Part shown: piece after piece, positions 32,197 to 40,689 of the stretch
Position numbering within the stretch: the stretch's first letter is position 1
Layout of the letters: every line of letters starts with the position of its first letter
Source: Larkinella sp051857545
Lineage (GTDB): Bacteria; Bacteroidota; Bacteroidia; Cytophagales; Spirosomataceae
DNA length: 64,000 bases
Assembly: GCF_051857545.1 (NCBI RefSeq)
Contig: NZ_JBPZHB010000002.1
Span: 682,001 to 746,000, forward strand
Direction: 5' to 3'
Position numbers and translations under genes: made by a program
Notes under the pieces: model-generated
The model's database searches: none
The model's input: only the letters and a program-made list of their open reading frames with translations
Told to the model about the DNA's origin: nothing

Positions 32197-33399
32197 ATGA
32201 CGACTCCCCAGAAAGCCCTCATCATCGGTTGCGGCATTGCCGGCCCGGTGGTAGCCCTTTTTTTACAGCAGGCAGGCATTGACGCCGAAATCTACGAATC
32301 ACAACCCGCCGGCCTGGACGAAGCAGGTGCGTTTCTGAACCTGGCTCCCAACGGCGTCAACGTGTTGAAAGCGCTGGACATCGATTACCTGCTGGAAAAA
32401 GACGGTTTTCATTCGGTGGGAATGGATTTCTTCAATAGCGACGGCAAGCAGTTGGCTCAACTGGAAAGCTGCGACGAAGAGGAACGGTTTGGAAGCCGCA
32501 ACGTCATGATCAAACGGGGACAATTGCACCAAATCCTGCGCGATGAAGCCCTTCGGCGGAACATTCCGGTTCGGTTTGGTAAGAAGCTTAGCGGGATTCA
32601 ACTGAACGGTTTTCAGGGCGTAACGGCCCGGTTTGAAGATGGCTCGCAAGCCGAGGGGGATTTCCTGATTGGGTGTGATGGGATTCACTCCCAAACCCGC
32701 CAACTGGTTTTTCCGAATGCCCCTAAACCGACCTATACCGGGGTTGTCGATTGTGGTGGTTTTGCCCAATGCCCGCCCGGTTTGTCGACCTCCGGGGCCA
32801 TGCAGATGATATTTGGCAAGAAAGCCTTTTTCGGGTACATCGCCAAACCAGACGGCGAAGTTTACTGGTTCAGCAACGTGGCCTGGCCCAGCGAACCGAA
32901 ACGGAACGAACTGAATGCTATTTCCAGCGAAGTCTGGCGGCAGCAGTTGCTCCGCAACCACGGCAACGACCCGGCCCCGGTTCCGGAGATTATTCAGTCG
33001 ACCCCCGGCGAAATCGGCAAATGGCCGGTCTACGACCTGCCGTCGCTGCCAGCCTGGCATAAGGGGCCGGTTTGTCTGGTGGGCGATGCCGCCCATGCAA
33101 CCTCACCCCATTCGGGACAGGGCGCATCGCTGGCCCTCGAAGATGCCGCCGTGCTGGCCCAGTGCCTGCGCGATTCGCTAAAGGTGGAACACGCTTTTTC
33201 GAAGTTCGAGAGCCTGCGCCGGAAGCGGGTCGAGAAGATTGTCCGCCAAGCCCGGCGGACGGGCAACGGGAAAGTGGCGACCCATCCCGTTGCCGTCTGG
33301 TTCCGCGATCTGGTGCTGCCGTTTTTCATCAAACAGGGCGCCAAAGCCTCGGAAGCCGTGTTGTCGTATAAGGTTCAGTGGGAGAAGGAAGTAGTTTGA
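32197..33399 (+). CDS. FAD-dependent monooxygenase (PHBH fold)
   Basis: A 400-residue flavoprotein. The N-terminal dinucleotide-binding motif is GCGIAGPVVALFLQQAGIDA, followed by FAD contacts in FLIGCDGIHSQTR near 160 and the GD motif VCLVGDAAHATSPHSGQGAS near 300. The fold is that of p-hydroxybenzoate hydroxylase and TetX-like enzymes; it should hydroxylate a small aromatic or polyketide-like substrate with NAD(P)H and oxygen. Start is at ATG 32197, right before the Rossmann strand; the frame is open for 53 more codons upstream but they carry no fold. Confidence 0.88.
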   Translation: MTTPQKALIIGCGIAGPVVALFLQQAGIDAEIYESQPAGLDEAGAFLNLAPNGVNVLKALDIDYLLEKDGFHSVGMDFFNSDGKQLAQLESCDEEERFGSRNVMIKRGQLHQILRDEALRRNIPVRFGKKLSGIQLNGFQGVTARFEDGSQAEGDFLIGCDGIHSQTRQLVFPNAPKPTYTGVVDCGGFAQCPPGLSTSGAMQMIFGKKAFFGYIAKPDGEVYWFSNVAWPSEPKRNELNAISSEVWRQQLLRNHGNDPAPVPEIIQSTPGEIGKWPVYDLPSLPAWHKGPVCLVGDAAHATSPHSGQGASLALEDAAVLAQCLRDSLKVEHAFSKFESLRRKRVEKIVRQARRTGNGKVATHPVAVWFRDLVLPFFIKQGAKASEAVLSYKVQWEKEVV

Positions 33400-33406
33400 G
33401 GGTTTC

Positions 33407-33505
33407 GAATGATAAATGTAAAATGATAAATATCGAATGTAAAAGTAAAGAGCATTGTACCGATCAATTTTACATTTGATATTTATCATTTTACATTTAT
33501 TATTC
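33407..33505. repeat. Near-perfect 38-bp inverted repeat between convergent genes (AAATGTAAAATGATAAAT type)
   Basis: Arms 33407..33444 and 33468..33505 differ at 2 of 38 positions. It begins 7 bases after one stop codon and ends 9 before the other. Shares the ATGTAAAATGAT words of the repeats at 31270 and 55538. Confidence 0.94.
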
Positions 33506-33514
33506 CTGAACGAG

Positions 33515-34777
33515 TCACTCCAGCGCCTGATACACCGCAATTTTAAATTTTCGTCGGAATTCACTGGAGTGCGCATACGGCTGCACATTGGTAAAAACCA
33601 GCAGGATCAGGTTTTCTTTCGGGTCGATGGTGTATTCGGAGCAATACATACCACCCCAGCCGAACGTACCCGGACTGGTTACATCACCAAAACTGCTTTC
33701 CGGTGTGCTGACTTGAAAACCAAGTCCAAATTTGTCGTTGTAAGCGTTGATTTTGGACTCACTGATCTGATTGCGCAGCATCATTTCAACGGTTTTTCGC
33801 CCCAGAATTCGCCTATTGTTGAAGCTGCCGCCGTTGAGCATCATCTGGCAGAATTTGGCGTAATCTTCCACCGTGCTGACCAACCCGGCTCCGCCCGAAA
33901 AATACGTTTTGGCGCCTTCCACCGCAAACGAGCGGTAGACGTTGTTTTCGTGCAGGGTCAGCGGTTTTTCGGGGCTGCTTTTGGAATAGAGTTCCACCAG
34001 CCGACTGGCTTTGTTGGCGGGGAGATAAAAATAGGTATCGTTCATGCCGACCGGTTCCAGCACCCGTTCGCGCAGGGCCACATCCAGCGGTTTTTCGGCC
34101 AGAATTTCAATCAGTCGGCCAATGATGTCGGTGTTCAATCCATATACGAAGGCTTCACCGGGGTCTTTGGTAAGCGGGCGGGCGGCAATCCGGTTAACGA
34201 CGTCTTCGAGTTTATCCGGCTGGATCGAGTTGTAAAACGGCACTTTGAATTCCGGGCGCTGGTCGAGCGGATGGTCATAAGGAATCCCGGCGTTGTGACT
34301 CAGCAACTGCCGGATGGTCACTTCGCTTTTCGCCGGGCGGGTTTCGTAGGTGACTTTCTCCTTATCGACGCTCACCAGCACCCGCGGATTTTTGAAGGCC
34401 GGAATGTACTTGGAAATCGGATCGTCGAGCAGGAATTTCTCTTCTTCAAACAAGGTCATCAGCGCAACCGTCACCACGGCTTTCGACTGGGAGGCAATGC
34501 GGTACAGATCGTCGCGTTTGAGTGGTGTTTTCTTTTCCAGATTGCTGTAACCGAACGCTTTGTAATGAACAATCTTGCCATTCCGGGCGACGAACGTGAC
34601 GGCATTGGGGGCTATTCCCTGATCGATCAGACCCTGGAGAAAATTGTCAATCCGTTTGAGTCGTTCGGCGGAGAACCCGGCATCGGCGGGGGATTTGGCG
34701 GTGGTGAAGGTTTGGGTGGGTTGGGCAACGGCAAGATTTACGGTAAGCAGGAAGCTTAAAAGTATGTATTTAACCAT
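33515..34777 (-). CDS. Class C beta-lactamase-like serine hydrolase
   Basis: A 420-residue exported enzyme (signal peptide MVKYILLSFLLTVNLAVA). It has the serine-hydrolase S-x-x-K motif in YRIASQSKAVV near residue 94, the Tyr of FVYGLNTD near 200, and the late GTFGWGGMYC segment in place of KTG. This places it with class C beta-lactamase-fold esterases and D-aminopeptidases rather than true antibiotic-resistance enzymes. It might act on cell-wall peptides or small esters. Convergent with the monooxygenase. Confidence 0.88.
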   Translation of the reverse strand: MVKYILLSFLLTVNLAVAQPTQTFTTAKSPADAGFSAERLKRIDNFLQGLIDQGIAPNAVTFVARNGKIVHYKAFGYSNLEKKTPLKRDDLYRIASQSKAVVTVALMTLFEEEKFLLDDPISKYIPAFKNPRVLVSVDKEKVTYETRPAKSEVTIRQLLSHNAGIPYDHPLDQRPEFKVPFYNSIQPDKLEDVVNRIAARPLTKDPGEAFVYGLNTDIIGRLIEILAEKPLDVALRERVLEPVGMNDTYFYLPANKASRLVELYSKSSPEKPLTLHENNVYRSFAVEGAKTYFSGGAGLVSTVEDYAKFCQMMLNGGSFNNRRILGRKTVEMMLRNQISESKINAYNDKFGLGFQVSTPESSFGDVTSPGTFGWGGMYCSEYTIDPKENLILLVFTNVQPYAHSSEFRRKFKIAVYQALE

Positions 34778-34823
34778 GTACGGTATTTGAGGTTATGGGG
34801 TAAAGACGTAATTTTCATCAAAA

Positions 34824-36146
34824 ATGGGAAAAAGTATGACACCGCGCGTCTGGTTCAAAAGTATTTCGCTGGAAAATGTCCGCTCGTTTGGTCGGAAAGA
34901 AACGATTAACTTCACCAAAGACGGAAATGCTGCGCAGTGGAATGTGATTCTGGGGGATAATGGGACGGGGAAGACGACGGTTTTGAAGGGGCTATGTTAC
35001 ACGATTAATTCAGAATATGGAAGTGGATATTATGCTCAAGATTATGATACATATATATCACTCTCAAGAGGTGATGAAACGAAAATAATGATTCATTCTC
35101 ATCTAGAAGGAAAACTAGCTGATAGCTTTGAAAAGGATATAGCAAGTTTTTCGCCAAGGCTTGTAGAATTATCAGATGGAACAATAGCACCAATGGGGGG
35201 GACTCATCTTCGTACTTCTGCTTACGATAAAAAAGGTAGATTCAAAAACTTAGAACCTCCTTTGTTGTTTGCATATGGCGCTACTCGAAGAATCGGAGAA
35301 TCTGCAATTACTAATAAACAAGAAAGTAGAATTAAAAGCTTACTTGTTGAATCTTCTGATTTAGTAAACACAGAAGAGTGGCTAATTCAATCAGAATTTT
35401 TTGCATTAAAAGATGGTAACAATTATTATAAGCGTCTCGAAATAGTTAAAGATATTTTGTTGAAATTGTTTCAGGAGGAAGTTTTCGAAATAAAAAGTAA
35501 AATTGTTAAAATAAACGGTTCTGAAGTTCCAAGAGTATATTTTAAAACGCATTATGGTGAAGTATTACTTCATGAATTGAACTTAGGTTACAAAACACTT
35601 ATTGCTTGGATGGCTGATTTAGCTAAAGGGTTATTAGAACATTATCCTAATAGCGAAAACCCCTTAGCTGAATCCGCCATCTGTTTAGTCGATGAAATAG
35701 ATTTGCATTTGCATCCGAAATTTCAGCGCACGATCATTCGGTTTTTAACAGAAACCTTTCCGAATACGCAGTTTATTGTGACGGCGCATAGCCCGTTGAT
35801 TGTGCAATCGGCGGGGGATGCGAATATCATTCTGTTGAAGCGGGTGGGGAATGAAGTACACGTCGAGAATGATCCGGTCGATGTGCGCAACTGGCGATTG
35901 GATCAGATTCTGACCAGTGAGTTGTTCGGTTTGGACTCGGACCGCTCCGAGCGGGTTTCTCAGCTACGCACCGAGCGGGATGGTTTGTTGGCGAAAAAAA
36001 GGCTGGCGAAGCCTGAGAAAGCCCGGTTGAAAGAGCTGGATAGTGAAATCGGATTTGTGCCTTCCGGTCGCGATGCCGCTGAAATTAAAGCGGAGACGAT
36101 TATTCAGCAATTGGCGGAAGCGTTGCGTAAACAACAACAGGGATAA
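34824..36146 (+). CDS. ptuA: AAA ATPase of a Septu-like defence unit (PtuA-like)
   Basis: A 440-residue SMC/OLD-like AAA ATPase. Residues 8-60 give FKSISLENVRSFG and Walker A LGDNGTGKTT. A central region (about 60-280) is unusual in sequence. The late ABC-type motifs are AICLVDEIDLHLHPKFQRTI (Walker B) and TQFIVTAHSPLIVQSA (switch His). The C-terminal 70 residues are a charged coiled coil. The following gene encodes an HNH protein 3 bases downstream, matching the PtuA/PtuB arrangement of Septu anti-phage systems. Oddly, bases from about 34985 to 35680 are strongly AT-rich, whereas both ends have the host's composition. Confidence 0.75.
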   Translation: MGKSMTPRVWFKSISLENVRSFGRKETINFTKDGNAAQWNVILGDNGTGKTTVLKGLCYTINSEYGSGYYAQDYDTYISLSRGDETKIMIHSHLEGKLADSFEKDIASFSPRLVELSDGTIAPMGGTHLRTSAYDKKGRFKNLEPPLLFAYGATRRIGESAITNKQESRIKSLLVESSDLVNTEEWLIQSEFFALKDGNNYYKRLEIVKDILLKLFQEEVFEIKSKIVKINGSEVPRVYFKTHYGEVLLHELNLGYKTLIAWMADLAKGLLEHYPNSENPLAESAICLVDEIDLHLHPKFQRTIIRFLTETFPNTQFIVTAHSPLIVQSAGDANIILLKRVGNEVHVENDPVDVRNWRLDQILTSELFGLDSDRSERVSQLRTERDGLLAKKRLAKPEKARLKELDSEIGFVPSGRDAAEIKAETIIQQLAEALRKQQQG

Positions 36147-36149
36147 GCG

Positions 36150-36968
36150 ATGGTACGGATCATTAAATCGGACGCCGTTCCCGCCAGATTAGCCATAAAA
36201 GGGGTTTTGGAAACGACCAAAAATTGCCAGCTCTACGAAACAAACCCAGCCGTTTACGATAATGGAACCGATACGTTTGAAATTGACAGTGACATCTACG
36301 GTGACGCATCGGTAAAAGAGCAATTGATTGCTGAACAAAACGGAAAATGTTGTTTTTGTGAGGCTGATTTTACGGCGAATGGTTACGGAGATGTTGAACA
36401 TTTCAGGCCCAAAGCGGGCTATACAATTACCCTAAGTGGAAAGCTGAATCGTCCCGGCTATTATTGGTTGGGTTATGACTGGAAAAATCTCTATTTCTCG
36501 TGCCAGATTTGTAATCAACGCCATAAAAAAAACTATTTTCCGTTGGAAGACGAAGCCAAAAGAGCTAAAAATCATTTACAGGATTATCGTTTAGAATCAG
36601 TAGCCCTCATTCACCCTTCAGACGATGAAGCGGAAAACCATATTCACTTTAACCGCCATATCATTATTCATAAAACCCAGAAAGGAAAGAACTCTATCCG
36701 GGGGTATGGGATCTATCGGGTTAAACTAAATGCTGCCAGAGAAGCCCATTTACAGAATGTTCGTAACAACGTATTTTTGGCAAGGGTCGATTTAGACACC
36801 ATAACCGAACCCGTGAAAGCGCAGTTTAGTCAATCGTTCAACCTCGCCTGGGAAGAGATCGAATTGTTAATAAAAATTGCCAAACTATTTGTTAATGTTG
36901 CCGCTAAATCGGGCTCACCCTTTGCGCTAATGGTGCGGAATAATTTTCCGGAATTACCGGTAATCTAA
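36150..36968 (+). CDS. ptuB: HNH endonuclease of a Septu-like defence unit (PtuB-like)
   Basis: A 272-residue protein with a Zn-HNH nuclease core: GKCCFCEADF near residue 65, GDVEHFRPKAGY near 82, and WKNLYFSCQICNQRHKKNYF near 110-130. The two CxxC pairs would bind zinc and the DVEHFRPK His is the catalytic candidate. The C-terminal 130 residues hold no motif I recognise. Pairing with an AAA ATPase supports Septu-type anti-phage nuclease function: in Septu, PtuA controls PtuB, which cuts nucleic acid on infection. The gene ends 7 bases before a convergent gene and has no terminator of its own. Confidence 0.75.
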   Translation: MVRIIKSDAVPARLAIKGVLETTKNCQLYETNPAVYDNGTDTFEIDSDIYGDASVKEQLIAEQNGKCCFCEADFTANGYGDVEHFRPKAGYTITLSGKLNRPGYYWLGYDWKNLYFSCQICNQRHKKNYFPLEDEAKRAKNHLQDYRLESVALIHPSDDEAENHIHFNRHIIIHKTQKGKNSIRGYGIYRVKLNAAREAHLQNVRNNVFLARVDLDTITEPVKAQFSQSFNLAWEEIELLIKIAKLFVNVAAKSGSPFALMVRNNFPELPVI

Positions 36969-36975
36969 TGAATTT

Positions 36976-37569
36976 TTAAAAAGTCACTGTTACTTCAAAC
37001 CCCTCCAAAACCGCTTCCCCCGAAAGCGTTACCTGCTCGCCCGTCTGAATCTCAATCGCTCCGGTTTCCCGATAAATGAAGACGGTTTTCTCGATCCGGT
37101 CGATGAGCCAGCCGAGCCGACAGCCGTTTTCGCGGTATTCTTCCATTTTGGCTTTGAGTTCCTGGGTCGAATCCGTTTTGGATCGGATTTCAATCACAAA
37201 ATCAGGGCAAATAGGGGCAAACTTTTCCTGCTTTTCTTTGGGTAATTGATCCCAGCGATCCTTACGAATCCAAGACACATCCGGCGACCGAACGGCCGAG
37301 TTGGGAAGTGTGAAACCAGTCGATGAATCGAATACGTAGCCCGCTTGCTTTTTGCGGTTCCAACTCCATACTTCGCCATTGAGGTTGGCGTTATAACGTC
37401 CTGTTTCAGATCCGGTGGGGGGCATAAGAATAATATTTCCGTCGGCATCGCGCTCCAGACGCAGATCTTGATTAGCCTGACACAAGGCAAAAAAGTACTC
37501 GTCGTCAAACCGGTATTGACGGGGCGGGTGAAGTGTCAGGTGGTCGGAAGTCTGAATGGTCGCAAGCAT
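36976..37569 (-). CDS. Uma2 family protein (restriction endonuclease-like fold)
   Basis: A 197-residue protein with the DUF820/Uma2 PD-(D/E)xK-like core: GSETGRYNANLNGEVWSWN near 60, SPDVSWIRKDRWDQL near 105, then PDFVIEIRSKTDSTQELKAK near 135-155 and YRENGCRLGWLIDR. Start at ATG 37569. Uma2 proteins are very numerous in cyanobacteria and occur in some Bacteroidota; function is unproven, and a nuclease role is inferred from the fold. It lies tail to tail with the Septu-like unit, with only 7 bases between, which may be chance. Confidence 0.85.
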   Translation of the reverse strand: MLATIQTSDHLTLHPPRQYRFDDEYFFALCQANQDLRLERDADGNIILMPPTGSETGRYNANLNGEVWSWNRKKQAGYVFDSSTGFTLPNSAVRSPDVSWIRKDRWDQLPKEKQEKFAPICPDFVIEIRSKTDSTQELKAKMEEYRENGCRLGWLIDRIEKTVFIYRETGAIEIQTGEQVTLSGEAVLEGFEVTVTF

Positions 37570-37615
37570 AGGGCACGGCCTTTTACCAAATATAACACAA
37601 ATGACAGAATAGTGT

Positions 37616-38536
37616 CTACATCTGCGCCAGCAGATACAACACCGCCATCCGAACCGCCACGCCATTTTCCACCTGATCCAGAATGATACTATGGTGCGAA
37701 TCAGCCGCGTCGGAGGTCAGTTCGACGCCCCGGTTGATGGGGCCGGGGTGCATCAGCACAATCGGGCGGTCGAGTTCGTCCAGCATCTTTTTGGAAATCC
37801 CGTAGTAGAGCGAATACTCCCGCAGCGACGGAAAATACTTGATCTGCTGCCGCTCCAGTTGAATCCGCAGCACATTGGCGACGTCGCACCAGTTGAGGGC
37901 TTCCCGAACGTCGTGGCTCACTTTGACACCCAGTTCGTTGATGTGTTTGGGAATCAGCGTCGTAGGGCCGCAAACCATCACCTCCGCGCCTTGTTTTTGC
38001 AGACAGAAAATGTTCGACAAGGCCACGCGGGAGTGCAGAATATCACCGATGATGGCGACGCGTTTGCCCGCAACATCGCCCAGCTTGTCCTGAATGGAAA
38101 ACGAGTCGAGCAGGGCTTGCGTCGGGTGTTCATGGGTGCCATCGCCCGCGTTGACGACGTTGGCTTTGATGCGATCCGACAGGTAGTGCGGGGCGCCGGG
38201 GCTGCTGTGGCGCATGACGATCATGTCGACCTTCATCGCCAGAATGTTGTTGACGGTATCCAGCAACGTCTCACCCTTTTTGACCGAACTGCCCGAAGCC
38301 GAAAAGTTGACGACATCGGCCGATAACCGCTTTTCGGCCAGCTCGAACGACAGCCGGGTGCGGGTCGAATTTTCGAAAAAAACGTTGGCAATCGTGATAT
38401 CGCGCAGCGACGGCACTTTTTTGATGGGTCGGTTAATGACGTCTTTGAACTCGCGAGCCGTTCCCAAAATGAGCTGAATGTCGTTCTCGGTCAGGTTCTT
38501 AATGCCCAGCAGGTGTCGGACGCTGAGTTGTTGCAT
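37616..38536 (-). CDS. pyrB: Aspartate carbamoyltransferase, catalytic subunit
   Basis: A 306-residue cytosolic enzyme joining carbamoyl phosphate and aspartate, second step of pyrimidine synthesis. Signatures are FFENSTRTRLSFELAEKR (carbamoyl-phosphate site, near residue 50-66), GDGTHEHPTQALLDSFSI (near 130) and MHPGPINRGVEL near 270. Start at ATG 38536 (MQQLSVRHLLGIK). No pyrI regulatory subunit gene lies next to it and other pyr genes are absent from the window. Confidence 0.95.
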   Translation of the reverse strand: MQQLSVRHLLGIKNLTENDIQLILGTAREFKDVINRPIKKVPSLRDITIANVFFENSTRTRLSFELAEKRLSADVVNFSASGSSVKKGETLLDTVNNILAMKVDMIVMRHSSPGAPHYLSDRIKANVVNAGDGTHEHPTQALLDSFSIQDKLGDVAGKRVAIIGDILHSRVALSNIFCLQKQGAEVMVCGPTTLIPKHINELGVKVSHDVREALNWCDVANVLRIQLERQQIKYFPSLREYSLYYGISKKMLDELDRPIVLMHPGPINRGVELTSDAADSHHSIILDQVENGVAVRMAVLYLLAQM

Positions 38537-38688
38537 GGCGCGAATGAGGAGGAAAAGTTTGGCAAAGATAGCTTTTGCAACGCCGGTTTTCAAATTCAGG
38601 GCTGACTTAATCGGTCTGATAACCTTTTCGCTTTTCCGGGATAAGCAAGTGACAAACGCATCATCACCTTCTCATCGTCTTCGGTACC

Positions 38689-39168
38689 ATGATCTGGCAA
38701 CTGACTTATCATCCCGTCTTTCCACGGAATAGCGTTGCGATCCGGCAACAACTCCTCCGGTTTACACTGAGCCTTACGCTGGGTTTCACGACTTTGTTTT
38801 TTACGAACACGACCGTGGCGTATTATCGAAATTTCTACCAAATCCGGAAAACCGGGCAATCGATGGCCGTGATCGTTCAGCGAACCGAGCGAACCGTGGT
38901 GGGGAAAGGCACGCAAAAAAGCCGGGCGAAACGGTTTCGCTACCAGGCGGTTTTTCAATTCCGGAATCAGGAGCGGTCGATGCCGGTTTCGAAAGACTTG
39001 TATGATAATCTGAAGCCGGGTGATCCGGTTCTGGTGCTGTACGGCGCAAAACAGGACGGTTTTATACCAGCCAACGATCCGGCCGATCACCGCCAACTGA
39101 TTACGCCCCTGATTTTTTGGGCGATTTTGATTGGTTTGTCAGGAAAACAAACAGGACTTGTGCGGTGA
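38689..39168 (+). CDS. Membrane protein with DUF3592-like domain
   Basis: A 159-residue protein with a membrane span near residues 25-47 (RFTLSLTLGFTTLFFTNTTV), a small extracytoplasmic beta domain (SMAVIVQRTER, YQAVFQFRNQERSMPVSKDL, KPGDPVLVLYGAKQDGF) and a C-terminal span near 140. This is the layout of DUF3592 proteins, whose role is unknown. It is divergent from pyrB. Confidence 0.65.
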   Translation: MIWQLTYHPVFPRNSVAIRQQLLRFTLSLTLGFTTLFFTNTTVAYYRNFYQIRKTGQSMAVIVQRTERTVVGKGTQKSRAKRFRYQAVFQFRNQERSMPVSKDLYDNLKPGDPVLVLYGAKQDGFIPANDPADHRQLITPLIFWAILIGLSGKQTGLVR

Positions 39169-39231
39169 TACCATAGATTGGTTTAATGAGGTCCATTGAG
39201 AAAGCGTGAAAAAGCATCGCCTTTCACCACC

Positions 39232-40539
39232 TCAGGCCTTCTTTTTCTCCGCTGCAATTTCGCCAATCGCCCGCACCAGTTTGTCCAGATCAGTCAATGT
39301 CGTGTAGACATGGGGTGTCACCCGAACGCAACTGATGTTTTCCCAAACCGTCGGAGAGGTATTGATTTTGTATTTCGACATGAGCTTGCCTTCCACTTCG
39401 CCGGGCGTCATGCCGTCTATGCTCACCCCGCAAATCCCGCACGAAAACTGGGATTTCAGCGACGTGGACAACCGGACGCCGGGGAACTTCAGCACTTTTT
39501 CGGCCCAGTAGTTTTTCAGATACCGCACCCGTTCTTCCTTGCGTTTGTTGCCAATGCCATTGTGAAAATTGATGGCTTCCCCAATGCCCTGTTCGATCGG
39601 AAAACTCCGCGTGCCGAGCGTCTCGAATTTGCGGATGTCGTCGCTTTTTGGCTGGCTATTGCACAGCAATGGCCATATTTTGGATATTTTCTCTTTCTTG
39701 ATCCACAACATGCCGGTGCCGACAGGGGCCGATAAAAACTTATGGAGGCTCGTTCCGAAGTAATCGCAACCGAGTTCAGATACCTTAAAATCCAGCAAAC
39801 CAAACGAGTGCGCACCATCCACAACCACCTCGATGCCGTGTTTGTGCGCCATGCGGCAGATTTTCTGAACCGGCATGATCTGGCCTACCCAGTTGATGAC
39901 ATGCGTGACGTGGATGATTTTGGTTCTGGGCGTAATGGCTTTTTCGTATTCTCGGACAATCTGCTCGTCATCTTCGATCGGGAAATTGAAACTGAGCTGT
40001 TTGTAAACGATGCCCTCGCGTTGCGCCCGCTGCCGCCACGCCTGAATGATGTTGGGGTAATCCTGCAACGTGCCGATCACCTCGTCGCCCTTCGCCAGAT
40101 CGAGCCCGTAAATAACCGTATTGAGCGCTTCGGTGGCGTTGCGGTTGATGGCAATTTCGTCGGTCAACGTCCCTGCCAGCAGCGCCAGTTTTTCCCGCAC
40201 CGGCTCGCGGCCCTGATCCAGAATCCGCCACATGTAATACGACGGCCCCTGGTTCACCATGTGGTTGTAGCGTTCGACGGCCTGTTGCACCACCAGCGGA
40301 GATGGCGAAACGCCCCCGTTGTTCAGAATGATAATGCTCGATGAAGAAGCCGTATAGCCTTGCTGAATGGTCGCCCAATAGTCTTCGTCGGCCGCAACCT
40401 GCAACGTGCTGAGGTGCTGAACCCGCTCGTTGGCAACGGCCCAATCCGCAGCGTGGACCGTGTTGAACAGGCTGTTGAGCGAGAAAGCACTGCCGGCAGC
40501 AGCCAGCTTTTTGACGAAATTTCGACGGTTTTGTGACAT
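39232..40539 (-). CDS. Exported PLP-dependent class V aminotransferase-fold enzyme
   Basis: A 435-residue protein with a twin-arginine type signal (NRRNFVKKLAAAG then a hydrophobic stretch), so probably exported folded. The class V (NifS/isopenicillin N epimerase-like) core shows AINRNATEALNTVIYGL near 130, VVDGAHSFGLLDFKVSELGC near 230-250 with the PLP Asp, and the PLP Lys in YFGTSLHKFLSAPVGTGM near 258. Similar Tat-exported enzymes of unknown substrate occur in Cytophagales. Cysteine desulfurase or epimerase activity are both possible. Confidence 0.85.
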   Translation of the reverse strand: MSQNRRNFVKKLAAAGSAFSLNSLFNTVHAADWAVANERVQHLSTLQVAADEDYWATIQQGYTASSSSIIILNNGGVSPSPLVVQQAVERYNHMVNQGPSYYMWRILDQGREPVREKLALLAGTLTDEIAINRNATEALNTVIYGLDLAKGDEVIGTLQDYPNIIQAWRQRAQREGIVYKQLSFNFPIEDDEQIVREYEKAITPRTKIIHVTHVINWVGQIMPVQKICRMAHKHGIEVVVDGAHSFGLLDFKVSELGCDYFGTSLHKFLSAPVGTGMLWIKKEKISKIWPLLCNSQPKSDDIRKFETLGTRSFPIEQGIGEAINFHNGIGNKRKEERVRYLKNYWAEKVLKFPGVRLSTSLKSQFSCGICGVSIDGMTPGEVEGKLMSKYKINTSPTVWENISCVRVTPHVYTTLTDLDKLVRAIGEIAAEKKKA

Positions 40540-40689
40540 AGTACTGCAAAGGTGAGAAATTGGCCGGATTTCACGACTTCCATTTACCAGGAAATAGTCA
40601 TTCGGCCCGGAAAATGATACAAACTACCCCCACCAGCCGGAGAGCTTTCGGAAAATACGGCACCAAAAGCCCCGAAACCGGTGGCGGTT

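Noticed and set aside
33455..34759. A 434-codon open frame antisense to the class C hydrolase
   Set aside because: A shadow caused by codon bias in a GC-rich gene; its product is rich in Phe/His/Arg/Gly without any motif, and the other strand has clear catalytic motifs.
36976..37569. Uma2 protein as a third component of the Septu-like unit
   Set aside because: It is convergent with the unit and known Septu systems do not need it; the closeness may be chance.
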